The translations under genes were made by a program, and so were the position numbers. Under the pieces are notes generated by a model, which was not told the origin of the DNA, searched no databases, and was given only the letters and a program-made list of their open reading frames with translations. From NCBI RefSeq assembly GCF_025273675.1, contig NZ_CP045809.1, positions 2,232,001 through 2,296,000 of the forward strand: DNA of 64,000 nt, written 5' to 3'. The DNA is from Gordonia pseudamarae. Lineage in GTDB: Bacteria > Actinomycetota > Actinomycetes > Mycobacteriales > Mycobacteriaceae. This document shows, in pieces, positions 26,606 to 34,788 of the stretch. How positions within the stretch are numbered: the stretch's first letter is position 1; the number at the start of each line of letters is the position of its first letter.

Positions 26606-26680
26606 TGGTGCGCAATACTGGGATTGAACCAGTGACCTCTTCCGTGTCAGGGAAGCGCTCTCCCACTGAGCTAATCGCGC
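26606..26680 (-). tRNA. tRNA-Val (GAC)
   Basis: Minus-strand cloverleaf with acceptor GCGCGAT/ATTGCGC, anticodon loop CTGACAC (anticodon GAC) and T-arm GGTTCAATCC. The CCA end is encoded (26606-26608). Last gene of the second Gly-Cys-Val cassette. Confidence 0.95.
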
Positions 26681-26736
26681 GGGTATGACCGTTATAAACA
26701 GTTGTACGAAGGCGAACAGTGATGATGAACGGACGG

Positions 26737-26810
26737 TGGAGGTGGCGACGGGAATCGAACCCGTGTGGACGGTTTTGCAGACCGTTGCCTCACCATTCGG
26801 CCACACCACC
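26737..26810 (-). tRNA. tRNA-Cys (GCA)
   Basis: Minus-strand tRNA with acceptor GGTGGTG/CGCCACC, anticodon loop with GCA (GTCTGCAAAAC) and T-arm GGTTCGATTCC; CCA is encoded (26737-26739). Middle gene of the second cassette. Confidence 0.95.
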
Positions 26811-26826
26811 ATAGGCTGGCAAAACG

Positions 26827-26899
26827 AGCGGATGACGGGATTCGAACCCGCGACCCTCACCTTGGCAAGGTGATGCGCTACCAGCTGCGCTACATCCGC
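26827..26899 (-). tRNA. tRNA-Gly (GCC)
   Basis: Minus-strand tRNA with acceptor GCGGATG/CATCCGC, anticodon loop CTTGCCAAG (anticodon GCC) and T-arm GGTTCGAATCC. CCA is not encoded. First gene of the second cassette. Confidence 0.95.
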
Positions 26900-26943
26900 A
26901 TGTTAACCGGAACACGCCCGTCGCCGGGCGGTTACGATCACCG

Positions 26944-27015
26944 TGCGCGATACTGGGATTGAACCAGTGACCTCTTCCGTGTCAGGGAAGCGCTCTCCCA
27001 CTGAGCTAATCGCGC
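26944..27015 (-). tRNA. tRNA-Val (GAC), first copy in transcription order
   Basis: Same as the tRNA-Val at 26606-26680 except at the acceptor 3' strand, which here is ATCGCGC and pairs without a G-T pair. CCA is not encoded. Last gene of the first Gly-Cys-Val cassette. Confidence 0.95.
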
Positions 27016-27032
27016 GGGAACCTCATTTGTGG

Positions 27033-27106
27033 TGGAGGTGGCGACGGGAATCGAACCCGTGTGCACGGCTTTGCAGGCCGTTGCCTAACCACTCGGCCAC
27101 ACCACC
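27033..27106 (-). tRNA. tRNA-Cys (GCA), first copy in transcription order
   Basis: Minus-strand tRNA-Cys with anticodon GCA (GCCTGCAAAGC), closely similar to the copy at 26737-26810 but with several changes in the D-arm and anticodon stem. CCA is encoded (27033-27035). Confidence 0.95.
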
Positions 27107-27128
27107 ATTGCGAGCAGAACTCGCTCCG

Positions 27129-27201
27129 AGCGGATGACGGGATTCGAACCCGCGACCCTCACCTTGGCAAGGTGATGCGCTACCAGCTGCGCTACATCCG
27201 C
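27129..27201 (-). tRNA. tRNA-Gly (GCC), first copy in transcription order
   Basis: Identical in its body to the copy at 26827-26899; anticodon GCC. First gene of the six-gene minus-strand tRNA operon (Gly-Cys-Val twice). CCA is not encoded. Confidence 0.95.
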
Positions 27202-27427
27202 ATGCTCACGAGCGATCTTGTGGACCGTGGTGCTCGTGACGCGAAATGAAACATTAGTCAACGATGGCCCGCATGCCAAATCGGCTGGTCAGCGCCATTT
27301 TTGCGGCTACCTGTCCGGTTAGGGCGGTGTCGCCGGCCGGTTCGCCGCTGGTCACGGCCCGGATTTGGTGGTCGGCGCGCAGCCGTGTAATCTTCTGCCT
27401 CGTGCAAGGCGCGACGGCGTCAGACAC

Positions 27428-27499
27428 GGTCCCGTGGCTCAGTGGAAGAGCGTCCCGTTCACACCGGGAAGGTCGCTGGTTCGATCCCAGCCGGGACCA
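27428..27499 (+). tRNA. tRNA-Val (CAC), integration site of the island
   Basis: Plus-strand tRNA with acceptor GGTCCCG/CGGGACC, anticodon loop TTCACAC (anticodon CAC) and T-arm GGTTCGATCCC. CCA is not encoded. Its last 25 bases are repeated at 61,288, which makes it the attachment site of the defence island and left intact by the integration. Confidence 0.95.
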
Positions 27500-27500
27500 C
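27475..27500. repeat. Left attachment site (attL)
   Basis: 26 bases covering the T-arm and acceptor end of tRNA-Val(CAC); 25 of 26 match the copy at 61288-61313 (G versus A in the T-loop). Confidence 0.85.
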
Positions 27501-27506
27501 GACGAG

Positions 27507-27530
27507 AACCCGCTGGTGACAGCGGGTTTT
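27507..27530 (+). terminator. Rho-independent terminator after tRNA-Val
   Basis: AACCCGCTG and CAGCGGGTT form a stem around GTGA, followed by TTCT. It starts seven bases after attL, so it belongs to the island side and now ends the tRNA transcript. Confidence 0.85.
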
Positions 27531-27799
27531 CTGCTATCCAGAGACCTCCGCCTTCGGGCTCCGTGGGGTCTACGTGGGGTTCTGGGAGCCGCGTCGGTCG
27601 TGGAAATGTTGCCGGACCCTGCGTAAACTCGGCCTTGGCCTAAACAGTCAAAGGCAAGTGCGGGTGGTTAGGAGCTACCGTGCGACGAGCGACAGCGCCG
27701 CCGGCGCTCCGCTGACACCTCCACCGATTACGGTGCAGATTCCCGGTCATAGGGCGGTGCTGGCGGGTCACTCGAAGGATCAAGCCTTCGAGGTGACCC
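27531..27799. other. Left end of the island without a recognised gene
   Basis: This is where an integrase gene usually lies beside the attachment site. Reading both strands shows no tyrosine or serine recombinase motif and no open frame with protein-like features. It probably marks the deletion of the integrase. Confidence 0.5.
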
Positions 27800-28006
27800 A
27801 TGTCCGAGTCCCAGCCGTCTCCCGTGTTCGACGACCTGCGAGTCTTCCGCAAGTCCGAGGTCGCCGAGCGCCTCGCCGTCTCCGAAGACACCGTCGACAG
27901 GCTCATCGCCGCCGGCGAGCTGCGCACCGTGCGGCCGCGCAAGCGTGGAGTCGTGGTCCAGATCCCTGCCGCCTCGCTCCGCGACTACATCTATGGCGTC
28001 GGTTGA
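27800..28006 (+). CDS. Excisionase-like helix-turn-helix protein
   Basis: A 68-residue protein with one MerR/excisionase-type HTH (HTH_17): LRVFRKSEVAERLAVSEDTVDRLIAAGELRTVRPRKRGVVVQIPAASLRDYI. Proteins of this type act as excisionases of integrated elements or as small regulators. It is the only gene left from an excision module; the integrase that usually stands next to it is absent. ATG 27800 is preceded by a weak GAGGTG motif. Confidence 0.8.
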   Translation: MSESQPSPVFDDLRVFRKSEVAERLAVSEDTVDRLIAAGELRTVRPRKRGVVVQIPAASLRDYIYGVG

Positions 28007-28101
28007 GGTGAGGAACCCCGGCTCCGCGAATCGACGGTTGGGTTGAACTGGCTTGGACTGCGCTGACGGGGTCCAGCTGCCACTCACCGGGAACTCAGCG
28101 A

Positions 28102-28293
28102 TCAGGGGCCCGCCGACGGCGGAGGTCCGGCCGGTCGGTCGTCGGTCCCGTCGGGTGACCCCGAGTCCGTTCGTCGGTACCAGTCCGGCGCGTCGACACC
28201 GGCCTCCCAAAGCTCGCGTTCGTGGCGCAGCAGTGAATGGAGCGCCTCCCATAATCGCTGAGGAGGTTCGCACTCGGATTCGTCCACGCGCAC
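28102..28293 (-). CDS. Hypothetical 63-residue protein
   Basis: A small open frame from GTG 28293, just 30 bases downstream of the vsr stop on the same strand. It begins MRVDESECEPPQRLWEALHS, looks helical and ends in a Pro/Gly-rich tail. No family is recognised. It is kept because of the operon position, with low confidence. Confidence 0.35.
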   Translation of the reverse strand: MRVDESECEPPQRLWEALHSLLRHERELWEAGVDAPDWYRRTDSGSPDGTDDRPAGPPPSAGP

Positions 28294-28323
28294 AACGTAA
28301 CCCGGCGCACACCTGCGGGCGGA

Positions 28324-28755
28324 TCAACTGTCCACAGGCGTGTGCCCGGCCACCTCAGCGGCAATGGCCTCGGCCACGTCTGCGGCTGGCTGGTGCTCCC
28401 AGAACCGCAGCACGATCCAGCCACTATCGCGCAACATCGCCGTTACGCGTCGATCGCGCTCTACGTTCCGCTCGACCTTGGCAGACCAGTACCCGCGGTT
28501 GGCTGTCGGCATGCGGTGGTGCTCGGCGCACCCGTGCCAATAGCATCCATCGATGAACACGACCACCCTTGCCCGGGTGAATACGATGTCGGCGCGATTG
28601 CGCAGGCGGCCCCGGTCCGGGGCGTAGTCGACGCGGTAGCGCAGACCCCTGGAGTGCAGCAGCCTGCGAACCTCGATCTCCGGCTTGGTATCCCGCCGCC
28701 GGTTTGACGTCATCGACCTGCGCACCGCCGGCGACGAGGCCCAGCTCTCGCTCAT
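28324..28755 (-). CDS. vsr: Very short patch repair endonuclease (Vsr), copy 1
   Basis: Nicks DNA 5' of T in T:G mismatches that arise from deamination of 5-methylcytosine. 143 residues. The family core is complete: SNRRRDTKPEIEVRRLLHSRG, YRVDYAPDRGRLRNRADIVF (catalytic Asp), VVVFIDGCYWHGCAEH and WSAKVERNVERD. It overlaps the upstream small Cys-rich gene by 4 bases (ATGA) and is divergent from a C5-cytosine methylase, its normal partner. Confidence 0.95.
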   Translation of the reverse strand: MSESWASSPAVRRSMTSNRRRDTKPEIEVRRLLHSRGLRYRVDYAPDRGRLRNRADIVFTRARVVVFIDGCYWHGCAEHHRMPTANRGYWSAKVERNVERDRRVTAMLRDSGWIVLRFWEHQPAADVAEAIAAEVAGHTPVDS

Positions 28756-29012
28756 CCCTCCGCCCGCCGGCGGCGCTTGTACTCTCGCGACCGCTTGTTG
28801 TGGGCCTCACGGCACGCCTTACACCGGCAGCCAGTGTCGTAGGCTAGCGAGGACCCGTGCCGCCCCAGCACGACCCCGCTGGCGCGCTTGCGGGCGATGT
28901 ATTCGCGGTGGCTCGCGCGGTTGGCCGCCCGGCATGCCTCACACCGGCACCGGTGGTTGCCGTAGCCGTTGGCCGTCCCGTGCCGGGGGTCGTCAGGGTC
29001 GATAAGCGCCAC
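28752..29012 (-). CDS. Small Cys-rich protein, probably zinc binding
   Basis: An 86-residue basic protein built from two similar halves: each has a G-C-R/H-C-x2-C-R-x-A core (CRCEACRAAN and CRCKACREAHNK) followed by REY and a basic helix. The arrangement suggests two zinc knuckles for DNA or RNA binding. Proteins of this look are common in actinophages, but no function is known. The start is GTG 29012; the stop overlaps the vsr start, so both are in one operon, divergent from the methylase. Confidence 0.7.
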   Translation of the reverse strand: MALIDPDDPRHGTANGYGNHRCRCEACRAANRASHREYIARKRASGVVLGRHGSSLAYDTGCRCKACREAHNKRSREYKRRRRAEG

Positions 29013-29106
29013 TCTGCGATGTTATCCACAGGACCGCGGTGTGATGAATCCAACGCGTCGGGCCGATGTGGTAGGCGGCACCAGTGGAGCCGTCTACTGT
29101 AATCAC

Positions 29107-30249
29107 ATGCCTGTGATTCCGCTGCGCCCGCGGCCTCGCGTTCTGGAGTTCTTCGCCGGAGTCGGACTTGCCCGAATGGGTCTGGACAGTGCGGGTTTCG
29201 AGACCGCCTGGGCCAACGACATTTCCGACGATAAGGCCGCGATGTACCGCGCCCAGTTTGAAGACGACGTCATGGAAGTGGCCGACGTCAACGACATCAA
29301 GGCCGCGGACCTACCCCGGGCCGACCTGGCCTGGGCTTCGTCGCCGTGCACGGACCTGTCGCTGGCCGGCAACCGCACCGGCCTCGCCGGCGCAGAGTCC
29401 TCGGCCTTCTACGCCTTCACTGCGGTGCTGCGCGCCTTACCCGACGACGAGCGCCCCGCCGCCCTCGTTTTGGAGAACGTCATCGGCTTGTCGACCTCCC
29501 ACGGTGGTGACGATCTGACAGCGGCAATCCGCGAGTTCAACGAACTCGGCTATTCGGTGGATGTGCTTGCCATCGACGCCCGCCGCTTCGTGCCGCAGTC
29601 CCGTCCGCGCATGTTTATCATCGGCTCCCGCAAGCCTGTCGCGGCCGATGAGTCCGAGCACCCGCTGCGACCAGCGTGGACCGAGGCATTCTTCAACGAC
29701 CCCACGCTCGACACCCACCGGGTGCCCTTGCCAGCTCCGCCCAACTATCTCGCCGACGGTCTTGGCGACAAGCTGCAGAAGGTGCCCAACGACGACCCCC
29801 GGTGGTGGGACGTCGAGCGCGTACGGTCCTTCGTCGACTCTATGTCTCCGGTGCAGCGCGAGCGTCTCGACAAGCTGCGCCGCCAGAACCGCCGCTACCA
29901 GTGGCGCACCGCCTATCGACGCACCCGCAAGGGCGTTGCGGTCTGGGAGATGCGCCCCGACGAGGTGTCGGGCTGCCTGCGCACCGCGCGCGGTGGGTCG
30001 TCGAAGCAGGCGGTCGTGCGCATGGGTTACGGCAAGGTCGACGTCCGGTGGATGACCGGTGCCGAGTACGCGGCACTGATGGGAGCCGACGAATACAAGA
30101 TCGACGGCTTTCGCGACAACCAGGTCCAGTTCGCCTTTGGCGATGCCGTGGCGGTGCCAGCCGTCGGCTGGCTCGCCGAGAATTACCTCAAGCCGCTGGT
30201 CGCCGGTGAGTTTTCCGCTGCCGCGGAGGATGCGGCCGCCCATGGGTAG
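29107..30249 (+). CDS. C5-cytosine DNA methyltransferase, copy 1
   Basis: A 380-residue protein of the Dcm family. Motif I is VLEFFAGVGLARMGL, motif IV has the catalytic Cys in WASSPCTDLSLAGN (PCT instead of the usual PCQ), motif VI is LVLENVIGL, motif VIII VPQSRPRMFIIGS. The region before the C-terminus with FAFGDAVAVPAVGWL corresponds to motif X. It is the modification enzyme of a restriction-modification module; its stop overlaps the start of a GIY-YIG gene by 8 bases. Recognition sequence is unknown. Confidence 0.93.
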   Translation: MPVIPLRPRPRVLEFFAGVGLARMGLDSAGFETAWANDISDDKAAMYRAQFEDDVMEVADVNDIKAADLPRADLAWASSPCTDLSLAGNRTGLAGAESSAFYAFTAVLRALPDDERPAALVLENVIGLSTSHGGDDLTAAIREFNELGYSVDVLAIDARRFVPQSRPRMFIIGSRKPVAADESEHPLRPAWTEAFFNDPTLDTHRVPLPAPPNYLADGLGDKLQKVPNDDPRWWDVERVRSFVDSMSPVQRERLDKLRRQNRRYQWRTAYRRTRKGVAVWEMRPDEVSGCLRTARGGSSKQAVVRMGYGKVDVRWMTGAEYAALMGADEYKIDGFRDNQVQFAFGDAVAVPAVGWLAENYLKPLVAGEFSAAAEDAAAHG

Positions 30250-31030
30250 CCGCGGGATCGCCAGCTACAACGACCCGGACAAGAAGCCCCCGACCAAGAA
30301 GTCGATGCCCACTCGTTTCGTCCGCGAGTTCCGCGAACGGCTGGCAGTTGCCCTCGACACCATCGACCCCGCCAGTGGAACGAAGCTGGGCAAGTGCATC
30401 GGCGCGTACGCCTTTTACGACTACGACGGCGAGCCGATCTACGTCGGACAGACCACCGAAGACTTCGGGACTCGCATCGGCCGTCACCTCCGAGGCCAGC
30501 GCTCTGACACCTTGGCCTACCGAATCCTCGACCCGTTCGAGGTCGCCGAGATGGAGTTGTACCCGGTCGAGCACCTCCGACAGCAGCCGACCAGGGAGCG
30601 CCGCTTCAAGGTCGACGCGATCGAGTACTCCGTATATGTCAGCGCGATCCAGAACTCCAAGTACAAGGCCATCCTCAACGAGAAGATCCCGCCAGTGTCG
30701 CCGCTGGTCGATCTGCCGATGTCCCATCGCTTCAACCTCATTCCCGATGACATGCGGGAGGACCGGGAGCATCCAGACGTCCGCATCGCACGGAGGGCCG
30801 AGACTCTCGCCCGGGTCGCCGCTGTCGCCCACGAGCGCGGCGAGGTGTCGGCGGGACTCCGCCGCGTCATCGTGATCCAAGCTGTGCGCTTGGCTGACCT
30901 CGCGGCCGCACGTCTGGCCTACGCGGAAGGCCGAGCACGCCCTGCAGCCGACGCCATCGATGTGCCCGAGCTCGTCGGCAACGTCATGGCCGAGTTCGGC
31001 GATGCCGACGGGGACACCGACAATGGCTAG
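30242..31030 (+). CDS. GIY-YIG nuclease domain protein
   Basis: A 262-residue protein. The GIY-YIG motif is AYAFYDYDGEPIYVGQTTEDFGTRIGRHL (residues about 49-77), with the Arg and a His on the following helix; later positions (VEHLRQQPTRERRFKVDAIEYSVY) carry a likely catalytic Glu. The C-terminal third is helical and without recognised domain. It overlaps the methylase by 8 bases and the DUF4928 gene by 8 bases, so it is a component of the same restriction-modification module and a candidate restriction nuclease. Confidence 0.85.
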   Translation: MGSRGIASYNDPDKKPPTKKSMPTRFVREFRERLAVALDTIDPASGTKLGKCIGAYAFYDYDGEPIYVGQTTEDFGTRIGRHLRGQRSDTLAYRILDPFEVAEMELYPVEHLRQQPTRERRFKVDAIEYSVYVSAIQNSKYKAILNEKIPPVSPLVDLPMSHRFNLIPDDMREDREHPDVRIARRAETLARVAAVAHERGEVSAGLRRVIVIQAVRLADLAAARLAYAEGRARPAADAIDVPELVGNVMAEFGDADGDTDNG

Positions 31031-32009
31031 GCCATCCTGGCAGCAGGTATCGGTCGCGATTGAGGATGTCGTCGACCAGTGGTACGAGTCGAAGCGGAGC
31101 AAGAGGGGGAAGGTAAACACGAACGTCATGTGCGTCGGCCTGATCCTTGCTGACCACATGGCCGAGGGCGTGCCGATCCTGGAGACCACGTACCGCGCCG
31201 AATCACAGGTCAAGAACATCGGAGCGTCCCGAATCCGGCAGATCCTGGCGCGCCACGGTGAAACCCGACGGTTTCGTAGCGAGGCTGGGCGCACCTCACG
31301 CGGCAGCCTGCCGCTCGCAAACGCACTGGCCCCGATCATTTCGGACACAGCTGATGCCGCTGGCTACGGCAAGCTCTCGGACGACGACCAGGCTCGTGTT
31401 CGAAACGCGTTGCAGGCGTGGTTCGTTGACAAGGTGCGGACCGATTATTTCGCCGCGCAGCGCCTGAGCGCTGCGATCGACCCCGCCCTGCCGGTTCGGG
31501 CGAATATAGCCGAGCTGCTCGAGGCCGCACGCACGCAGGGCGGGAACAATGCCGGCGCTGTCGCTCAACACCTGGTCGGGGCGAAGCTGTCACTCAGGTT
31601 TCCGAGCGAAGCTGTCTCGAATCACGGCTACACGACCGCGGATGTTCAGACCAACAGGCCCGGAGATTTCTTGATTGGCGACACGGCGATCCATGTGACT
31701 ATGTCGCCCGCCGAGGCGCTGTTCAACAAATGCAAGCAGAATCTGGCAGACGGGTATCGGCCGATGGTCCTCGTCCCCGAGAACCGACTCGTCGCGGGTC
31801 GACAGATCGCGGAGACAACCGGCCTGGACAGTCGTGTGTCGGTGCAGGCCATTGAGGACTACGTCGGCAACAACGTCGAGGAGATCGGTGGTCTCCGCGC
31901 AACGGGGGTTCGCGCGGAACTAAGGAAGCTGCTGGAGACCTACAACGGGCGAGTCGACGCGGTGGAGTCCGATCCGTCCTTGCTGATCACTATTCCCGGC
32001 AACTTGTGA
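31023..32009 (+). CDS. DUF4928 family protein, probable restriction component
   Basis: A 328-residue protein resembling the DUF4928 family, which occurs beside C5-cytosine methylases. The N-terminal half is helical (VCVGLILADHMAEGVP; ASRIRQILARHGET). The C-terminal half contains TTADVQTNRPGDFLIGDTAIHVTMSP, followed by KCKQNLADGYRPMVLVPE, which looks like a nuclease-type beta-sheet with a GDF...IHVT core, though a classical D-x-ExK is not clear. Start ATG 31023 overlaps the GIY-YIG stop. Last gene of the module. Confidence 0.7.
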   Translation: MARPSWQQVSVAIEDVVDQWYESKRSKRGKVNTNVMCVGLILADHMAEGVPILETTYRAESQVKNIGASRIRQILARHGETRRFRSEAGRTSRGSLPLANALAPIISDTADAAGYGKLSDDDQARVRNALQAWFVDKVRTDYFAAQRLSAAIDPALPVRANIAELLEAARTQGGNNAGAVAQHLVGAKLSLRFPSEAVSNHGYTTADVQTNRPGDFLIGDTAIHVTMSPAEALFNKCKQNLADGYRPMVLVPENRLVAGRQIAETTGLDSRVSVQAIEDYVGNNVEEIGGLRATGVRAELRKLLETYNGRVDAVESDPSLLITIPGNL

Positions 32010-32087
32010 GGGAATCCCGGCTGGAGCGACGCCTCCGGCGGGGGAGCTTCTCTGATCCCATCGTAATGTCGGAGGTAATCTCTCACC

Positions 32088-32354
32088 ATGCCAAGCACTT
32101 TCACCATCGACGGCTTCGAGCGCGAGCACGTCTGGTCGGCCGTTCGCTACGGCCGGCCCTGGAATGGATGGGCCACCCCGGTCGTCACCCGTGACGTGCT
32201 GGAGTCAGTGATCAGCGCTGCAGAGGGGGAGACCCTGCACTTCATCGACACCACCGCAGTCATCTCCGGTGACAAACTGCGGCCCGACGCCGACGGCAAC
32301 TACGACCTGGGCCAGATCGGCTGGTGCTTCGTTGAGACCGACCGGTGGGACTGA
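32088..32354 (+). CDS. Hypothetical 88-residue protein
   Basis: A small acidic protein (begins MPSTFTIDGFEREHVWSA; contains LHFIDTTAVISGDKLRPD). No family is recognised. ATG 32088 is preceded by GGAGG at a good distance, which supports that it is real. It stands between the restriction module and an HNH-like gene. Confidence 0.6.
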   Translation: MPSTFTIDGFEREHVWSAVRYGRPWNGWATPVVTRDVLESVISAAEGETLHFIDTTAVISGDKLRPDADGNYDLGQIGWCFVETDRWD

Positions 32355-32389
32355 GTCTCACTGTCGTATCACCGTCGTACTGTCACCGC

Positions 32390-33058
32390 ATGGAACATAT
32401 AGCTGATTACACGGGCGCTGACGACTACCACCTGTGTCTGCACTGCGCTAGTGAGCTGGATGCGACTCGCACCCGAGACCACGTGCCGTCCCGGGGAATG
32501 CTCGCTTCCCCGTACCCTAGTCGCCTACATACGGTGGACATCTGCGGCGAGTGTAACCACCGTTTCAGTGACGACGAGCAGTACGTCATCCTCCTTCTAG
32601 GGTGCATTCTCAGTGGAAGCGCGGACCCATCCGAGCAGTCGGACGTGCGTGTCGCCGAACGGCTGCGTCGGAGCCCGGGACTCGCGAGCCGTATAGCCGC
32701 ACAGCGGGTCTTGAGTGTCCAGGACGACGAGGAGACGGTGTGGTGGAGGCCAGAGCGCCACAGACTCGAGACCGTCACTGTCAAGAACGCTCGGGGTCAC
32801 GTCATGTATGAGACTGGCGTTCCGATCCACCGCGCCCCCAACTCTGTGACCTTCGACGCGCTGTCGATCATGACCAGCGATGAACGGGCGGCCTTTGAGC
32901 AAGGCCCTGCCGGAGACTCCGCGCGTGGACCGTTGTTGCCCGAGGCTGGAACCCGCGCGCTGACCCGCGCCGTCGCATCAGCAGATCTCGTCGACGGATG
33001 GGTGGAGGTGCAAAGCGGGCGCTATCGCTTCATGGTCGACCGGAACTTGTCAAGGTGA
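32390..33058 (+). CDS. HNH-like protein with two CxxC pairs, 3' end cut by an IS
   Basis: About 222 residues. The N-terminal half resembles HNH proteins of defence islands: CLHCASELDATRTRDHVPSRGML (CxxC, DHVP) and ICGECNHRFSDDEQY (CxxCN). The rest has no recognised domain. The last six codons and the stop are supplied by the end of an IS3-family element starting at 33041, so the original C-terminus is lost, perhaps only by a few residues. Function as a nuclease is inferred. Confidence 0.65.
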   Translation: MEHIADYTGADDYHLCLHCASELDATRTRDHVPSRGMLASPYPSRLHTVDICGECNHRFSDDEQYVILLLGCILSGSADPSEQSDVRVAERLRRSPGLASRIAAQRVLSVQDDEETVWWRPERHRLETVTVKNARGHVMYETGVPIHRAPNSVTFDALSIMTSDERAAFEQGPAGDSARGPLLPEAGTRALTRAVASADLVDGWVEVQSGRYRFMVDRNLSR

Positions 33059-33237
33059 TTGAGTCCAGTGGGTGTTACGCGGCGGCGTGATCGGTCGTGG
33101 TGTCGGGCTTGTTGATCCAGGCGCTGGCCGGCAGGTTCAGGATCTTCGGTGTCGGGTCTGCGGGCGTGAATCGTTCGGGGTGGGCCAAACGGGCCGCGGT
33201 CAGCACACCAGTTCGCTGCGTTGCTTTGTCGGTGGCG
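33041..33237. repeat. 197-bp extra copy of the IS3-family right end
   Basis: Bases 33041-33237 are repeated exactly as 33238-33434, the terminal 197 bp of the complete IS copy that follows. The unit begins CGGAACTTGTCAAGGTGATT, the right terminal repeat of the element. Confidence 0.9.
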
Positions 33238-33271
33238 CGGAACTTGTCAAGGTGATTGAGTCCAGTGGGTG

Positions 33272-34276
33272 TTACGCGGCGGCGTGATCGGTCGTGGTGT
33301 CGGGCTTGTTGATCCAGGCGCTGGCCGGCAGGTTCAGGATCTTCGGTGTCGGGTCTGCGGGCGTGAATCGTTCGGGGTGGGCCAAACGGGCCGCGGTCAG
33401 CACACCAGTTCGCTGCGTTGCTTTGTCGGTGGCGAGGCCGAAGTGGACGTCGGCCGGGGTGTGCAGGCCGATGCCGGTGTGCCGGTGTTCGTGGTTGTAC
33501 CAGGTCACGAACGTGTCGAGGAAGTCCCGGGCGTGGTGGATGGATCCGAACCTTTGCGGGAACGTGGGCCCGTACTTGAGGGTCTTGAACAGTGATTCGG
33601 AGTACGGGTTGTCGTTGGACACCTTCGGTCGCGAATGTGACCGGGTCACCTCGAGGTCCGCGAGCAGCGCTGCGACCGGTTTGCTGGTCATCGATGTTCC
33701 CCGGTCGGCGTGCACCACCGTTGGTGTGCCATGAACCCTGAAGACGTCGGTCATGAATTCCACTGCGAGTACTGCTGATTCGCGGGTTTGTACGTGGGCG
33801 CCGACAATGTAGCGGGAGTAGATGTCGACCATCACGTAGGCGTCGTAGTAGACGCCCTTGACCGGCCCGGGCAGCTTCGTGATGTCCCAGGTATAGACCT
33901 GCCGGGGCCCGGTCGCGACCAGCTCCGGGCAGGTGCGGGTGGGGTGTCGGGCCTGCCGGCGCCGCTCGGTGACCTGTTTGTTCTCCCGCAGGATCCGGTA
34001 CATCGTCGATACCGAACACAGGTAGATGCCCTCGTCGAGCAGCTGCGCATACACCTCGAGCGGGGCCTGGTCGACGAACCGGTCACAGTTCAACATCGTC
34101 AACACGCGGGCGCGTTCGGCGTCGGTGAGCTTGTTCACGGGCACCTTCCTCGCGGCCGGTGCCGGCCACTGCCTGCGCGCCCTGCTGCGGGCGGCGGTAG
34201 ATCGCGTCACCGCCGTCAGCGAGGTGGCTGCCCGGGTGCTCACGCCGGCCTCGGTCAGGTCGTGATGGGTGGCCAT
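33272..34276 (-). CDS. IS3-family transposase OrfB (copy 1)
   Basis: A 334-residue integrase-core transposase. The DDE triad can be seen as VYTWDITKL, VVHADRGTS and NDNPYSESLF. An N-terminal HTH-like region (LCSVSTMYRILRENKQV) precedes the catalytic domain. Its ATG overlaps the orfA stop (TGATG), in the -1 frame relative to orfA, so it may be made by coupling or as an OrfAB frameshift product. Confidence 0.93.
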   Translation of the reverse strand: MATHHDLTEAGVSTRAATSLTAVTRSTAARSRARRQWPAPAARKVPVNKLTDAERARVLTMLNCDRFVDQAPLEVYAQLLDEGIYLCSVSTMYRILRENKQVTERRRQARHPTRTCPELVATGPRQVYTWDITKLPGPVKGVYYDAYVMVDIYSRYIVGAHVQTRESAVLAVEFMTDVFRVHGTPTVVHADRGTSMTSKPVAALLADLEVTRSHSRPKVSNDNPYSESLFKTLKYGPTFPQRFGSIHHARDFLDTFVTWYNHEHRHTGIGLHTPADVHFGLATDKATQRTGVLTAARLAHPERFTPADPTPKILNLPASAWINKPDTTTDHAAA

Positions 34277-34710
34277 CAGTGCTTCTTGCGCGGCTCGTCG
34301 GTGTCCGCGCTCTCGGAGATCTGTTCCAAGAGCGCGTGCGCTTTTCCCATGATCTCCAGAGCCGCCTCGGTGGTGGCCAACCGCTTGCCGGTCCTGTCGA
34401 GTTCGCGTTTGAGTCGGGCGATCTCGACCTGCTCGGCGGTGAGCTTGCCGATCTTCACCCCAGCGGGTTTGCCGTCGAGGACACCGGCGTCGCGTTGTTT
34501 GCGCCATTCGCTGATCAGCGACGAGTACAGGCCCTCGGTACGCAGGTAGGCGCCGCCCTCGCCGCGCTCACAGGCCTGTTCATATGCGGCCAGGTGGGCG
34601 AGTTTGTCCGCCGGGGTGAACGTGCGGCGTCGGCGCGGACCGTCAGAACGCGGATGCGAGGAATCCATGCAGGCATTGTCCCCGGCCACGGCCAGGCTGG
34701 AAATTGTCAT
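34276..34710 (-). CDS. IS3-family transposase OrfA (copy 1)
   Basis: A 144-residue protein with an HTH_Tnp_1 domain (RRRTFTPADKLAHLAAYEQA; LYSSLISEWRKQRDAG) and a leucine-zipper-like C-terminal coiled coil (VEIARLKRELDRTGKRLATTEAALEIM). It binds the IS ends together with OrfB. Confidence 0.92.
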   Translation of the reverse strand: MTISSLAVAGDNACMDSSHPRSDGPRRRRTFTPADKLAHLAAYEQACERGEGGAYLRTEGLYSSLISEWRKQRDAGVLDGKPAGVKIGKLTAEQVEIARLKRELDRTGKRLATTEAALEIMGKAHALLEQISESADTDEPRKKH

Positions 34711-34788
34711 CGTGGGGTTGATCCGTATCTCGCCCTGCAGGCGGGTTTGCTCTGAACCGCTGGACTCAACTCACCCTGACACGCAGGG

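Larger units (their letters stand above)
33238..34788 (-). mobile_element. IS3-family insertion sequence, copy 1 (1,551 bp)
   Basis: Full-length copy, same sequence and length as the one at 56518-58068. The ends are imperfect inverted repeats (TGTCAGGGTGAGTTGAGTCC at the orfA side, TGTCAAGGTGATTGAGTCC at the orfB side). No target duplication is visible: GCG lies before and CGG after. The left end cuts an IS256-family transposase gene and the other side abuts a partial IS end, so it was part of a rearrangement. Confidence 0.92.

Noticed and set aside
27264..27626. 120-codon frame across tRNA-Val and the left border
   Set aside because: It runs through the tRNA gene and its terminator and has no protein features.
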